Program-made: the position numbers and the translations under genes
Notes under the pieces: generated by a model
What the model was told of the DNA's origin: nothing
Databases searched by the model: none
Seen by the model: the letters and a program-made list of their open reading frames with translations, nothing else
Source: Escherichia coli DSM 30083 = JCM 1649 = ATCC 11775
GTDB lineage: Bacteria; Pseudomonadota; Gammaproteobacteria; Enterobacterales; Enterobacteriaceae
Length of the DNA stretch: 64,000 bases
Direction of reading: 5' to 3'
NCBI RefSeq assembly: GCF_003697165.2
Contig: NZ_CP033092.2
Coordinates: 4,278,001 to 4,342,000, forward strand
Part shown: piece by piece, positions 31,157 to 40,444 of the stretch
Layout of the letters: the number at the start of each line of letters is the position of its first letter
Position numbering within the stretch: position 1 is the first letter of the stretch

Positions 31157-32829
31157 TCCTGCTACTTTGCAGCACTTCCGTTTTTGCCGGATTATTCGAC
31201 GCGCCGGGACGTTCACAATTTGTCCCCGCGGATCAAGCCTTTGCTTTTGATTTTCAGCAAAATCAACATGATCTGAATCTGACCTGGCAGATCAAAGACG
31301 GTTACTACCTCTACCGTAAACAGATCCGCATTACGCCGGAACACGCGAAAATTGCTGACGTGCAGCTGCCGCAAGGCGTCTGGCATGAAGATGAGTTTTA
31401 CGGCAAAAGCGAGATTTACCGCGATCGGCTGACGCTTCCCGTAACCATCAACCAGGCGAGTGCGGGAGCAACGTTAACTGTCACCTACCAGGGCTGTGCT
31501 GATGCCGGTTTCTGTTATCCGCCAGAAACCAAAACCGTTCCGTTAAGCGAAGTGGTCGCTAACAACGAAGCGTCACAGCCTGTGTCTGTTCCGCAGCAAG
31601 AGCAGCCCACCGCGCAATTGCCCTTTTCCGCGCTCTGGGCGTTGTTGATCGGTATTGGTATCGCCTTTACGCCATGCGTGCTGCCAATGTACCCACTGAT
31701 TTCTGGCATCGTGCTGGGCGGTAAACAGCGGCTTTCCACTGCCAGAGCATTGTTGCTGACCTTTATTTATGTGCAGGGGATGGCGCTGACTTACACGGCG
31801 CTGGGTCTGGTGGTTGCCGCCGCAGGGTTACAGTTCCAGGCGGCGCTACAGCACCCATACGTGCTCATTGGCCTCGCCATCGTCTTTACCTTGCTGGCGA
31901 TGTCAATGTTTGGCTTGTTTACTCTGCAACTCCCCTCTTCGCTGCAAACACGTCTCACGCTGATGAGCAATCGCCAACAGGGCGGCTCACCTGGCGGTGT
32001 GTTTATTATGGGGGCGATTGCCGGACTGATCTGTTCACCATGCACCACTGCACCGCTTAGCGCGATTCTGCTGTATATCGCCCAAAGCGGGAACATGTGG
32101 CTGGGCGGCGGCACGCTTTATCTTTATGCGCTGGGCATGGGCCTGCCGCTGATGCTAATTACCGTCTTTGGTAACCGCTTGCTGCCGAAAAGCGGCCCGT
32201 GGATGGAACAAGTCAAAACCGCGTTTGGTTTTGTGATCCTCGCACTGCCGGTCTTCCTGCTGGAGCGAGTGATTGGTGATATATGGGGATTACGCTTGTG
32301 GTCGGCGCTTGGTGTCGCATTCTTTGGCTGGGCCTTTATCACCAGCCTACAGGCCAAACGCGGCTGGATGCGCGTGGTGCAAATAATCCTGCTGGCAGCG
32401 GCATTGGTTAGCGTGCGCCCACTTCAGGATTGGGCATTTGGTGAAACACATACCGCGCAAACTCAGACGCATCTCAACTTTACACAAATCAAAACAGTAG
32501 ATGAGTTAAATCAGGCGCTCGTTGAAGCCAAAGGCAAACCAGTGATGTTAGATCTCTATGCCGACTGGTGCGTCGCCTGTAAAGAGTTTGAGAAATACAC
32601 CTTCAGCGACCCGCAGGTGCAAAAAGCGTTAGCAGATACGGTCTTACTTCAGGCCAACGTCACTGCCAACGACGCACAAGATGTGGCGCTGTTAAAGCAT
32701 CTTAATGTCCTTGGCCTACCGACAATTCTCTTTTTTGACGGACAAGGCCAGGAGCATCCACAAGCACGCGTCACGGGCTTTATGGATGCTGAAACCTTCA
32801 GCGCACATTTGCGCGATCGCCAACCGTGA
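31132..32829 (+). CDS. dsbD: Thiol:disulfide interchange protein DsbD
   Basis: Carries electrons from cytoplasmic thioredoxin to periplasmic DsbC, DsbG and CcmG. 565 residues: signal peptide, N-terminal alpha domain with the Cys pair in GCADAGFCYPP, eight-helix beta domain with FTPCVLP and CSPCTTAP, and C-terminal thioredoxin-like gamma domain with DWCVACK. ATG 31132 lies inside cutA. Confidence 0.97.
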   Translation: MAQRIFTLILLLCSTSVFAGLFDAPGRSQFVPADQAFAFDFQQNQHDLNLTWQIKDGYYLYRKQIRITPEHAKIADVQLPQGVWHEDEFYGKSEIYRDRLTLPVTINQASAGATLTVTYQGCADAGFCYPPETKTVPLSEVVANNEASQPVSVPQQEQPTAQLPFSALWALLIGIGIAFTPCVLPMYPLISGIVLGGKQRLSTARALLLTFIYVQGMALTYTALGLVVAAAGLQFQAALQHPYVLIGLAIVFTLLAMSMFGLFTLQLPSSLQTRLTLMSNRQQGGSPGGVFIMGAIAGLICSPCTTAPLSAILLYIAQSGNMWLGGGTLYLYALGMGLPLMLITVFGNRLLPKSGPWMEQVKTAFGFVILALPVFLLERVIGDIWGLRLWSALGVAFFGWAFITSLQAKRGWMRVVQIILLAAALVSVRPLQDWAFGETHTAQTQTHLNFTQIKTVDELNQALVEAKGKPVMLDLYADWCVACKEFEKYTFSDPQVQKALADTVLLQANVTANDAQDVALLKHLNVLGLPTILFFDGQGQEHPQARVTGFMDAETFSAHLRDRQP

Positions 32830-32865
32830 ACGACACTTGCAGTGGGAAAGACGGAGGAAAATAGC

Positions 32866-33441
32866 GTGCAACGTGAAGATGTACTGGGAGAAGCCCTGAA
32901 ATTATTAGAATTACAAGGGATTGCCAACACCACGCTGGAGATGGTTGCTGAACGTGTGGATTATCCACTGGACGAGCTACGCCGCTTCTGGCCAGACAAA
33001 GAGGCAATCCTCTACGATGCGCTGCGTTATCTTAGCCAACAGATAGATGTCTGGCGTCGTCAGCTGATGCTGGACGAAACGCAAACCGCCGAACAAAAGT
33101 TGCTGGCACGTTATCAGGCGTTATCGGAGTGCGTTAAAAACAACCGCTATCCGGGCTGTCTGTTTATCGCTGCCTGTACGTTTTACCCCGATCCTGGCCA
33201 CCCTATTCATCAACTGGCCGATCAGCAAAAAAGCGCGGCCTACGATTTCACCCACGAACTGTTAACCACGCTGGAAGTTGACGATCCGGCGATGGTAGCA
33301 AAGCAGATGGAACTGGTGCTGGAAGGCTGTTTAAGCCGAATGCTGGTGAATCGTAGCCAGGCGGATGTCGACACCGCACATCGGCTGGCGGAAGATATCC
33401 TGCGCTTCGCCCGCTGCCGTCAGGGTGGTGCACTGACCTGA
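32866..33441 (+). CDS. yjdC: TetR-family regulator YjdC
   Basis: 191-residue putative transcription repressor. N-terminal helix-turn-helix around residues 20-45 ([20 protein letters not shown]). GTG start at 32866 with GGAGG eight bases upstream. Downstream of dsbD by 36 bp and probably co-transcribed. Ligand unknown. Confidence 0.92.
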
Positions 33442-33457
33442 CAGAAACACAGAAAAG

Positions 33458-33496
33458 AAGCGATTTGCCGCAATCTTAAGCAGTTGAATCGCTTTT
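33458..33496 (+). terminator. yjdC terminator
   Basis: AAGCGATT and AATCGCTT (8-bp stem, 21-base loop with minor pairing) followed by TT. Moderate terminator before the pheU promoter. Confidence 0.6.
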
Positions 33497-33508
33497 ACTG
33501 AAATTAGG

Positions 33509-33537
33509 TTGACGAGATGTGCAGATTACGGTTTAAT
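33509..33537 (+). promoter_or_regulatory. pheU promoter
   Basis: -35 TTGACG (33509-33514), 17-bp spacer, -10 TTTAAT (33532-33537), then the GC-rich discriminator GCGCCCC typical of stable-RNA genes. Confidence 0.85.
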
Positions 33538-33547
33538 GCGCCCCGTT

Positions 33548-33623
33548 GCCCGGATAGCTCAGTCGGTAGAGCAGGGGATTGAAAATCCCCGTGTCCTTGG
33601 TTCGATTCCGAGTCCGGGCACCA
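33548..33623 (+). tRNA. pheU: tRNA-Phe (GAA)
   Basis: 76-nt tRNA from GCCCGGATAGCTCAG to encoded CCA; anticodon GAA within GATTGAAAATC. In K-12 cadC follows on the far side; here an integrase does, so its 3' end is the island's integration site. Confidence 0.97.
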
Positions 33624-33633
33624 AGTTCATATC

Positions 33634-33662
33634 AACGGACCTCCACGGAGGTCCGTTTTTCG
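33634..33662 (+). terminator. pheU terminator
   Basis: GGACCTCC and GGAGGTCC stem (11 bp with flanking AAC/GTT) followed by TTTTT. Confidence 0.9.
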
Positions 33663-33820
33663 TTTCAGAACGCCACAATTTAAGCGTTCTGCCTCCAAAT
33701 CAATTCTACCGAACTCAACCAGATTCCCCCCACATCAACCCCATTGTGTGGGTATAATTGCGGGTATACCCCAGTTCGACAGAATTTGTACCCTCTTTAA
33801 CGCATTCAGAAGGCTGAACT

Positions 33821-35086
33821 ATGGCACTGACTGACGCAAAAATCCGGGCTGCAAAGCCCACTGACAAGGCTTATAAACTCACTGACGGGGCTGGCATGTT
33901 CCTGCTGGTACATCCTAATGGTTCCCGTTACTGGCGTCTCCGTTATCGTATTCTGGGTAAGGAGAAAACCCTGGCACTTGGTGTGTATCCGGAAGTTTCT
34001 CTCTCCGAAGCTCGTACAAAACGGGATGAGGCCCGAAAACTGATTTCGGAGGGGGTTGACCCTTGCGAACAGAAAAGAGCTAAAAAAGTAGTCCCTGATT
34101 TACAGCTCTCTTTTGAACATATTGCACGACGCTGGCATGCCAGTAATAAACAATGGGCACAATCACACAGCGATAAAGTACTCAAAAGCCTCGAGACTCA
34201 CGTTTTCCCCTTTATCGGCAACCGGGATATCACAACACTCAGTACCCCGGATCTGCTTATCCCTGTTCGTGCTGCAGAAGTTAAACAAATTTATGAAATC
34301 GCCAGTCGTCTGCAGCAAAGAATATCTGCTGTAATGCGTTATGCCGTACAGTCTGGCATCATCAGATATAACCCGGCTCTGGATATGGCTGGTGCATTGA
34401 CCACGGTAAAACGCCAGCATCGCCCTGCTCTGGATCTTTCACGCCTGCCTGAACTTCTGTCGCGTATTGACGGTTATAAAGGCCAGCCTGTCACCCGACT
34501 GGCAGTTATGCTGAATTTACTGGTTTTTATTCGTTCCAGTGAACTCAGATATGCCCGCTGGTCTGAAATTGATATTGACAATGCCATGTGGACTATTCCA
34601 GCCGAACGCGAACCTCTGCCAGGCGTAAAATTTTCATACCGGGGCTCCAAGATGCGAACACCACATCTTGTGCCACTCAGCCAACAGGCTGTAGCCATAC
34701 TGGCAGAACTTCAGACATGGGCAGGTGAAAATGGTCTGATCTTTACGGGAGCACACGACCCACGTAAACCAATCAGTGAAAATACCGTAAATAAGGCCCT
34801 CAGAGTGATGGGGTATGACACAACCAAGGAAGTCTGTGGCCATGGATTCCGGGCGATGGCGTGCAGTGCATTGATTGAATCCGGCTTATGGTCAAGAGAT
34901 GCGGTTGAACGTCAGATGAGTCATCAGGAGCGCAACGGAGTACGTGCCGCGTATATTCATAAAGCAGAACATCTGGAAGAACGTCGGCTTATGCTGCAAT
35001 GGTGGGCAGATTTTCTGGATGCAAACAGGGAGGAGTGTATCAGTCCGTTTGAATATGCAAAAGTTAACAATCCACTGAAAAGGTGA
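33821..35086 (+). CDS. P4-type tyrosine integrase of the pheU island
   Basis: 421-residue site-specific recombinase. N-terminal DUF4102 arm (MALTDAKIRAAKP...) typical of P4 and pathogenicity-island integrases, a central SAM-like core-binding domain, then the catalytic domain with Arg in RSSELRYARW, HGFR and the nucleophile Tyr in AAYIHKAEH. Lies 198 bp from tRNA-Phe, reading away from it. Length and motifs are intact, so it may be active. It is the sign that everything to the right was acquired at pheU. Confidence 0.94.
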   Translation: MALTDAKIRAAKPTDKAYKLTDGAGMFLLVHPNGSRYWRLRYRILGKEKTLALGVYPEVSLSEARTKRDEARKLISEGVDPCEQKRAKKVVPDLQLSFEHIARRWHASNKQWAQSHSDKVLKSLETHVFPFIGNRDITTLSTPDLLIPVRAAEVKQIYEIASRLQQRISAVMRYAVQSGIIRYNPALDMAGALTTVKRQHRPALDLSRLPELLSRIDGYKGQPVTRLAVMLNLLVFIRSSELRYARWSEIDIDNAMWTIPAEREPLPGVKFSYRGSKMRTPHLVPLSQQAVAILAELQTWAGENGLIFTGAHDPRKPISENTVNKALRVMGYDTTKEVCGHGFRAMACSALIESGLWSRDAVERQMSHQERNGVRAAYIHKAEHLEERRLMLQWWADFLDANREECISPFEYAKVNNPLKR

Positions 35087-35107
35087 CTGAACGCCATTTA
35101 CACACAT

Positions 35108-35131
35108 GCTCTTCCTCTTAAGGGGAAGAGC
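35108..35131. terminator. Hairpin after the integrase gene
   Basis: GCTCTTCC and GGAAGAGC 8-bp stem with an 8-base loop, 22 bp after the integrase stop. No U-run. Confidence 0.55.
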
Positions 35132-35276
35132 ACCCGCCTCAATCAATTTCTTTTTTATGCCGGCGGAACCATCAGCCAGGCTGAGGTTCTCATTCAATAA
35201 CTCAACGTCTTACCACAGAACAGAATTCACTGTATTATCATGGGCAACGTTAATCCCGGACAATAAAAGGACACCG

Positions 35277-35345
35277 ATGCCAGGCATCACAATTTTTATA
35301 GCCTGCAGGTTATGGTCCATCCTTTTTTACAGGTTCAGAATATGA
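35277..35345 (+). CDS. 22-residue leader peptide, coupled to downstream gene
   Basis: A small frame starting MPGITIFIACRLW with AAAAGGA six bases upstream. Its TGA stop overlaps the ATG of the next gene (ATGA at 35342-35345), a typical translational-coupling junction. The peptide is hydrophobic with a basic end. It may serve only to deliver ribosomes to the next gene, which has no strong ribosome-binding site of its own. No homology recognised. Confidence 0.5.
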   Translation: MPGITIFIACRLWSILFYRFRI

Positions 35346-36385
35346 CTGGCAAATTACGCTTTGAAGTGAACGATAACCAGGGCTGTTTCATATTTCCGGA
35401 AACCTGGTTTGGCTCGTTGCTGGATGAGTTTGAAGAACTGATTGATGCATACGATGCGGATGAAATCAGCGAAACAAGTTACATCAACAAACTCAGGCGC
35501 CTTGCCCGACAGGAGAATGACTTTATTGATGTACACGCTCACTTGGCATACGTATTTCTGGAGCAGAATGCCCCGCGTAAGGCGCTGAATGCTGCCCTTA
35601 AAGGGCTGGCAGTTGGCAATCGTCTTATCCCTGAAGGTTTCAGTGGCAGAATCATCTGGATACATCCTGACAACCGACCTTTTCTTCGTGCCCTCTATGC
35701 GGCAATCCTGGCAAATGCACATTTACGGCGTCATCAGGATGCCATCATGCTCATTGAAAAAATACTGGATTACAATCCCGAAGATAATCATGGTGCACGC
35801 TGGCTACTGGGACCGGAACTGTTACGCACTGGCGCTCATGAACAGGCACGCCATATACTGCAGGAACATGCAGATGAATTTTCACCTTACTGGTATGAAC
35901 TCGGCCTTCTGCATTTTCTTAATGGGGAACTGGTAAAAGCTGCAACTGCATTTCGTCGCGGCTTTGCGGCAAATACTTACATCGCAGAAATACTGTGCGG
36001 AAATCTGCATCCATTTCCACTTGCTGTATGGCATAACTTTTCAGGCGGTCCGGATACTGCCGAAGATTATTATGCCACATACCACCCGTTATGGGGGCAA
36101 TATCCGGAAGCATTGCTGTTTGTAAACTGGCTCTATAATCATTCCTCTGTGCTGCATGAACGGGCAGAAATCATTAAATGCGCCGAAATGCTGATGCAGG
36201 AAGATGATTTCGAAATATGCGAAAGTATTTTAAGACAGCAGGAGAAGTTGCGTGAAAGAATTGATGAGACGCTTTCTGAGAAAATTGTACAGAAATGCAG
36301 AAATATGAATGGTGAATATGTCTGGCCCTGGATATTGCCGTTTTCAGCGGCAGGCATGAAACATACTGGCATACAGTATCAGTAG
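35342..36385 (+). CDS. Hypothetical TPR-like island protein
   Basis: 347-residue cytoplasmic protein. Residues about 60-220 show helical pairs spaced like tetratricopeptide repeats (HAHLAYVFLEQNAPRKAL, then LEKILDYNPE-like helices), suggesting a protein-interaction role. No catalytic motif or signal peptide. A start 30 bases earlier is open, but ATG 35342 overlaps the stop of a small leader frame, which supports coupling. Position right after the integrase is typical of island cargo; function unknown. Confidence 0.75.
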   Translation: MTGKLRFEVNDNQGCFIFPETWFGSLLDEFEELIDAYDADEISETSYINKLRRLARQENDFIDVHAHLAYVFLEQNAPRKALNAALKGLAVGNRLIPEGFSGRIIWIHPDNRPFLRALYAAILANAHLRRHQDAIMLIEKILDYNPEDNHGARWLLGPELLRTGAHEQARHILQEHADEFSPYWYELGLLHFLNGELVKAATAFRRGFAANTYIAEILCGNLHPFPLAVWHNFSGGPDTAEDYYATYHPLWGQYPEALLFVNWLYNHSSVLHERAEIIKCAEMLMQEDDFEICESILRQQEKLRERIDETLSEKIVQKCRNMNGEYVWPWILPFSAAGMKHTGIQYQ

Positions 36386-36859
36386 ATATTGCATTAGTGT
36401 ATCCTGCACACAAGTAATAATTTATTCACCAATAATAACACTGTTAATGCTCCCTTCCCCTGGTTGTCAGCCAGGGGTTATCTTCTGAATATTTCTTTTG
36501 AAAAGGATAACACAGTAAATTATTTTTATGAATTATCCCATGGACTCATTAACACCCTTTCATGATGCTTTATTGTCAAACACGTTATGGCTGACATCAA
36601 AAAAAACCGGATTTCCTCTGCCAGCGGGTAATCACCTTCCCGGTGTTTTCGGTTGGTCTGGTTACTCCTGTCTGGTTATTAGCAAGATAATTGCTATAAA
36701 CAGTGGAAAACTCATCGTACATAATCTGGTGATGAACATTACGCTTATTTTCCCTTGACCGGAAGAATCAGAGGCTGTGGTTTCAGACTGTCTGCCAGTA
36801 CATTCCTCTCTCCGTTAAAAACCATAACGGGTTCATTATCTTCGTCTGTCAGCAGATTG
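36386..36859. other. Gene-poor stretch between TPR gene and IS1
   Basis: 474 bp, AT-rich. It holds a 76-codon plus-strand frame at 36528-36758 without a good ribosome-binding site, and a minus-strand remnant at its right end. Nothing else recognised. Confidence 0.6.
36745..36858 (-). pseudogene. Possible C-terminal gene remnant cut by IS1
   Basis: On the minus strand a frame runs out of the IS1 edge for 37 codons to a TAA (…NEPVMVFNGERNVLAD…LPVKGK). The composition looks protein-like and the frame ends exactly where IS1 begins, which suggests that IS1 removed the rest of a gene. Family not recognised; a chance frame of this length is also possible. Confidence 0.35.
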
Positions 36860-36914
36860 GGTGATGCTGCCAACTTACTGATTTAGTGTATGATGGTGAT
36901 TTTAAGGTGCTTGC

Positions 36915-37190
36915 GTGGCTTCCATTTCCATCAGATGTCCTTCCTGCTCCGCTACTGAAGGCGTGGTGCGTAACGGCAAAAGCACTGCCGGACATCAGCG
37001 CTATCTCTGCTCTCATTGCCGTAAAACATGGCAACTGCAGTTCACTTACACCGCTTCTCAACCCGGTACGCACCAGAAAATCATTGATATGGCCATGAAT
37101 GGCGTTGGATGCCGGGCAACTGCCCGCATTATGGGCGTTGGCCTCAACACGATTTTACGTCACTTAAAAAACTCAGGCCGCAGTCGGTAA
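36915..37190 (+). CDS. insA: IS1 InsA
   Basis: 91-residue regulator of IS1 with an N-terminal zinc finger (CPSC…CSHC) and helix-turn-helix; binds the IS1 ends and represses transcription. Intact. Confidence 0.95.
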   Translation: MASISIRCPSCSATEGVVRNGKSTAGHQRYLCSHCRKTWQLQFTYTASQPGTHQKIIDMAMNGVGCRATARIMGVGLNTILRHLKNSGRSR

Positions 37191-37612
37191 CCTCGCGCAT
37201 ACAGCCGGGCAGTGATGTGATTGTCTGCGCTGAAATGGACGAACAGTGGGGCTATGTCGGGGCTAAATCGCGCCAGCGCTGGCTGTTTTACGCGTATGAC
37301 AGTCTCCGGAAGACGGTTGTTGCGCACGTATTCGGTGAACGCACTATGGCGACGCTGGGGCGTCTTATGAGCCTGCTGTCACCCTTTGACGTGGTGATAT
37401 GGATGACGGATGGCTGGCCGCTGTATGAATCCCGCCTGAAGGGAAAGCTGCACGTAATCAGCAAGCGATATACGCAGCGAATTGAGCGGCATAACCTGAA
37501 TCTGAGGCAGCACCTGGCACGGCTGGGACGGAAGTCGCTGTCGTTCTCAAAATCGGTGGAGCTGCATGACAAAGTCATCGGGCATTATCTGAACATAAAA
37601 CACTATCAATAA
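37109..37612 (+). CDS. insB: IS1 InsB (transposase part)
   Basis: 167-codon frame giving the DDE catalytic half; the active transposase InsAB' forms by -1 frameshifting at the A-rich tract near the end of insA. Intact. Confidence 0.95.
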   Translation: MPGNCPHYGRWPQHDFTSLKKLRPQSVTSRIQPGSDVIVCAEMDEQWGYVGAKSRQRWLFYAYDSLRKTVVAHVFGERTMATLGRLMSLLSPFDVVIWMTDGWPLYESRLKGKLHVISKRYTQRIERHNLNLRQHLARLGRKSLSFSKSVELHDKVIGHYLNIKHYQ

Positions 37613-37627
37613 GTTGGAGTCATTACC

Positions 37628-38420
37628 TAACCGTAGCGTTTATTACGCGCAGGTGACGCGTCCTGTTAATGTGCAAAGAATTGACTTACGAAGTCGGGTG
37701 AGGGCTTTCCATGCTCTCAGTCGTGGCGCAGCCGGTAGCCGTGCAATCAGTCAGATGTTGCGCCAGAGTAGCGTTGATGCAGGCCGGTGGCTGGCACGAC
37801 GACTGATGCGGGAATGCGGGCTGACAAGTCGACAGATGGTTAAACATCACTACCGGGTCAACGAAGACAAAAGTCCGCCATTGCCAAATTTACTGAACCG
37901 GCAATTTCACCCCGCCGCACCAGACCGCGTCTGGTGCGGCGACATCAGTTTTATTCGCCTGCATGACAAATGGTGTTAGCTCGCGCTCGTTGTTGATTTA
38001 TATTCACGGCGGATTACCGGTTCAGCCCTCTCATTAACCGCTGATGCTGAGTTGGTGTGTAGGGCTTTGCGTAATGCACTGGAAACACGATCACGTGATG
38101 GCCGTCTGCTGTTTCATTCAGATCAAGGTGTTCAGTATAAAAGCAATAAATACAGAAAGTTACTCTGGCGTTATGGGGTAATGCAAAGTATGAGTTGCAG
38201 AGGGAATGGCCTGGATAATTCGCCGATGGAAAGAGTCTTTCGCAGCCTTAAAAATGAATGGCTTCCGAAAGGTGGTTATGGTGATTTTATCCATGCGGTA
38301 CGTGATATAAACCAGTGGATTAATGGTTATTACAACGTTTATCGACCTCACACGAACAACGATGGTTTACCGCCTTGCTTACATGAAGAAAAGTGGAAAC
38401 AGGTTATTCCGGTGTCCTGA
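37628..38420 (+). pseudogene. IS3-family OrfB transposase, broken twice
   Basis: Reading begins at the IS1 edge and gives an IS3-type OrfB without its N-terminus. There is a helix-turn-helix-like N-terminal part, then DRVWCGDISFIR with the first DDE aspartate, HSDQGVQY with the second, and NSPMERVFRSLKNEW with the glutamate. A TAG at 37977-37979 falls where related proteins have Tyr before LALVVDLYSRR, so one point mutation splits the gene in addition to the 5' loss. Downstream of papG, IS3-like remnants ahead of papX are common in uropathogenic strains. Confidence 0.85.
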
Positions 38421-38637
38421 TTTTGTGAACCACTACAATAATCCTTTTTCACAGACTTGTCAGCAGCCAGCATTTATGTTCTTTTACCTGCGGGAATTTA
38501 TCCGTCTGCCTGTCGGGACTACTCTGTCATACAGAAATCAGGTAGGAATAAATTGTAGTGGAAAGTCGATGTTTACCGGATGACTGATGCGCGCTTGTAC
38601 ACAGACAGTGTGTTTCAGTAATATGGAGAATAATGAA

Positions 38638-39138
38638 ATGAATAACACAGACACATTAGAAAAAATAATCAGACACCAAAAAAACAAAGACCCCGCATAT
38701 CCCTTTCGGGAACATTTGTTGATGCAGCTCTGTATTCGCACAAATAAAAGAATGCAGGATAATATATCTGAATTTCTGGGGGCGTATGGAATAAATCACT
38801 CAGCATATATGGTTCTCACCACATTATTCGCAGCGGAGAACCATTGTCTGTCACCTTCAGAGATAAGCCAGAAACTTCAGTTTACCAGAACTAATATTAC
38901 CCGCATTACAGATTTTTTAGAAAAAGCCGGATATGTAAAAAGGACGGATAGCAGGGAGGATCGCCGTGCTAAAAAAATCAGTCTGACATCTGAAGGTATG
39001 TTTTTTATTCAGAGGCTCACTCTTGCACAAAGCATGTATCTGAAAGAAATCTGGGATTATCTGACTCATGATGAACAGGAACTGTTTGAAGTCATTAATA
39101 AAAAATTACTGGCACATTTTTCTGATGCCAGCTCATAA
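38638..39138 (+). CDS. papX: MarR-family motility regulator PapX (orphan)
   Basis: 166-residue winged-helix regulator. From memory it matches the P-fimbrial PapX/SfaX/FocX family, which represses flhDC and so reduces flagella when fimbriae are made. MarR core from about residue 40 with wing motif RTDSREDRRAKKISLT. Start 38638 chosen because GGAG lies nine bases upstream; the frame opens 17 codons earlier. No pap structural or assembly genes are in the window, so this copy has lost its operon. Flanked by IS1 elements on both sides. Confidence 0.88.
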   Translation: MNNTDTLEKIIRHQKNKDPAYPFREHLLMQLCIRTNKRMQDNISEFLGAYGINHSAYMVLTTLFAAENHCLSPSEISQKLQFTRTNITRITDFLEKAGYVKRTDSREDRRAKKISLTSEGMFFIQRLTLAQSMYLKEIWDYLTHDEQELFEVINKKLLAHFSDASS

Positions 39139-39589
39139 AGTGCGAAATATCTGAGGATGCTGGATAGCTTCAGGCAAGAGAATAATGATTCTTGCAGATG
39201 TGTTTTTCCGGATACAAAAACAAAAGTAAAAAATTGCAGCGCCAGGCCACCTTTCAAAGCAGGGAGGCTTGTACCGCGTCGAAAATTTCAGCCAGTTAAT
39301 GTAATTGTCTGAACCAGGCACTTCGCCCGGGCAGGAGAAGGAGCGTGGTTGCGGTCATCCTGTATACTGAAGTCGTTATGAAGGAATAATACAAATAATT
39401 GCCCGTTTTCTCTGTACGATAGAGGCAGGTGTGTATGATTGCATCACTATGTTTTTGTGATATAAAAAACTAAATGGTGAGATATGCATTTTAAAATATA
39501 ACAAAAATCACCATGAAATAAGAATAATTATCCACGGAGAACATAAACTGCAGACTGTTACAATGCATGCTGTTCATCTTGACAATGTC
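39139..39589. other. Non-coding stretch between papX and IS1
   Basis: 451 bp with no supported gene; small frames only, AT-rich. No recognisable repeat or RNA. Confidence 0.6.
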
Positions 39590-39604
39590 GGTAATGACTC
39601 CAAC

Positions 39605-40108
39605 TTATTGATAGTGTTTTATGTTCAGATAATGCCCGATGACTTTGTCATGCAGCTCCACCGATTTTGAGAACGACAGCGACTTCCGTCCCAGCCGTGC
39701 CAGGTGCTGCCTCAGATTCAGGTTATGCCGCTCAATTCGCTGCGTATATCGCTTGCTGATTACGTGCAGCTTTCCCTTCAGGCGGGATTCATACAGCGGC
39801 CAGCCATCCGTCATCCATATCACCACGTCAAAGGGTGACAGCAGGCTCATAAGACGCCCCAGCGTCGCCATAGTGCGTTCACCGAATACGTGCGCAACAA
39901 CCGTCTTCCGGAGACTGTCATACGCGTAAAACAGCCAGCGCTGGCGCGATTTAGCCCCGACATAGCCCCACTGTTCGTCCATTTCAGCGCAGACAATCAC
40001 ATCACTGCCCGGCTGTATGCGCGAGGTTACCGACTGCGGCCTGAGTTTTTTAAGTGACGTAAAATCGTGTTGAGGCCAACGCCCATAATGCGGGCAGTTG
40101 CCCGGCAT
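39605..40108 (-). CDS. insB: IS1 InsB (transposase part), second copy
   Basis: 167 codons, same protein as the first copy. Intact. Confidence 0.95.
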   Translation of the reverse strand: MPGNCPHYGRWPQHDFTSLKKLRPQSVTSRIQPGSDVIVCAEMDEQWGYVGAKSRQRWLFYAYDSLRKTVVAHVFGERTMATLGRLMSLLSPFDVVIWMTDGWPLYESRLKGKLHVISKRYTQRIERHNLNLRQHLARLGRKSLSFSKSVELHDKVIGHYLNIKHYQ

Positions 40109-40302
40109 CCAACGCCATTCATGGCCATATCAATGATTTTCTGGTGCGTACCGGGTTGAGAAGCGGTGTAAGTGAACTGCAGTTGCCATGTTTTACGGCA
40201 ATGAGAGCAGAGATAGCGCTGATGTCCGGCAGTGCTTTTGCCGTTACGCACCACGCCTTCAGTAGCGGAGCAGGAAGGACATCTGATGGAAATGGAAGCC
40301 AC
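40027..40302 (-). CDS. insA: IS1 InsA, second copy
   Basis: 91 codons, identical protein to the first copy. Intact. Confidence 0.95.
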   Translation of the reverse strand: MASISIRCPSCSATEGVVRNGKSTAGHQRYLCSHCRKTWQLQFTYTASQPGTHQKIIDMAMNGVGCRATARIMGVGLNTILRHLKNSGRSR

Positions 40303-40444
40303 GCAAGCACCTTAAAATCACCATCATACACTAAATCAGTAAGTTGGCAGCATTACCGATTTGCAGCATACTAATTTCAGTAAGATTGCCGCCCTTCTTG
40401 TTTAAAAGGCGGCATTACTAGCCCAGTAAAGATTTAACTCGGAC

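Larger units (their letters stand above)
36860..37627 (+). mobile_element. IS1, complete copy
   Basis: 768 bp from the end GGTGATGCTGCCAAC to the inverted end GTTGGAGTCATTACC. Both genes are intact. The 9 bp on each side (AGCAGATTG and TAACCGTAG) differ, so there is no target duplication: the flanks were changed after insertion, probably by recombination or an IS1-driven deletion. Confidence 0.96.
39590..40357 (-). mobile_element. IS1, second complete copy, inverted
   Basis: 768 bp, nearly identical to the copy at 36860 but opposite in orientation; one end reads GGTAATGCTGCC where the other copy has GGTGATGCTGCC. Flanking 9-mers (GACAATGTC and GATTTGCAG) differ, so no target duplication. The two copies enclose 1.96 kb with papX, like a composite transposon. 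Confidence 0.96.

Noticed and set aside
36528..36758. 76-codon frame before IS1
   Set aside because: No ribosome-binding site, no recognised family; left uncalled.
36860..40357. A functional IS1 composite transposon
   Set aside because: No matching 9-bp duplication is found at the outer ends, so movement as a unit is not supported.
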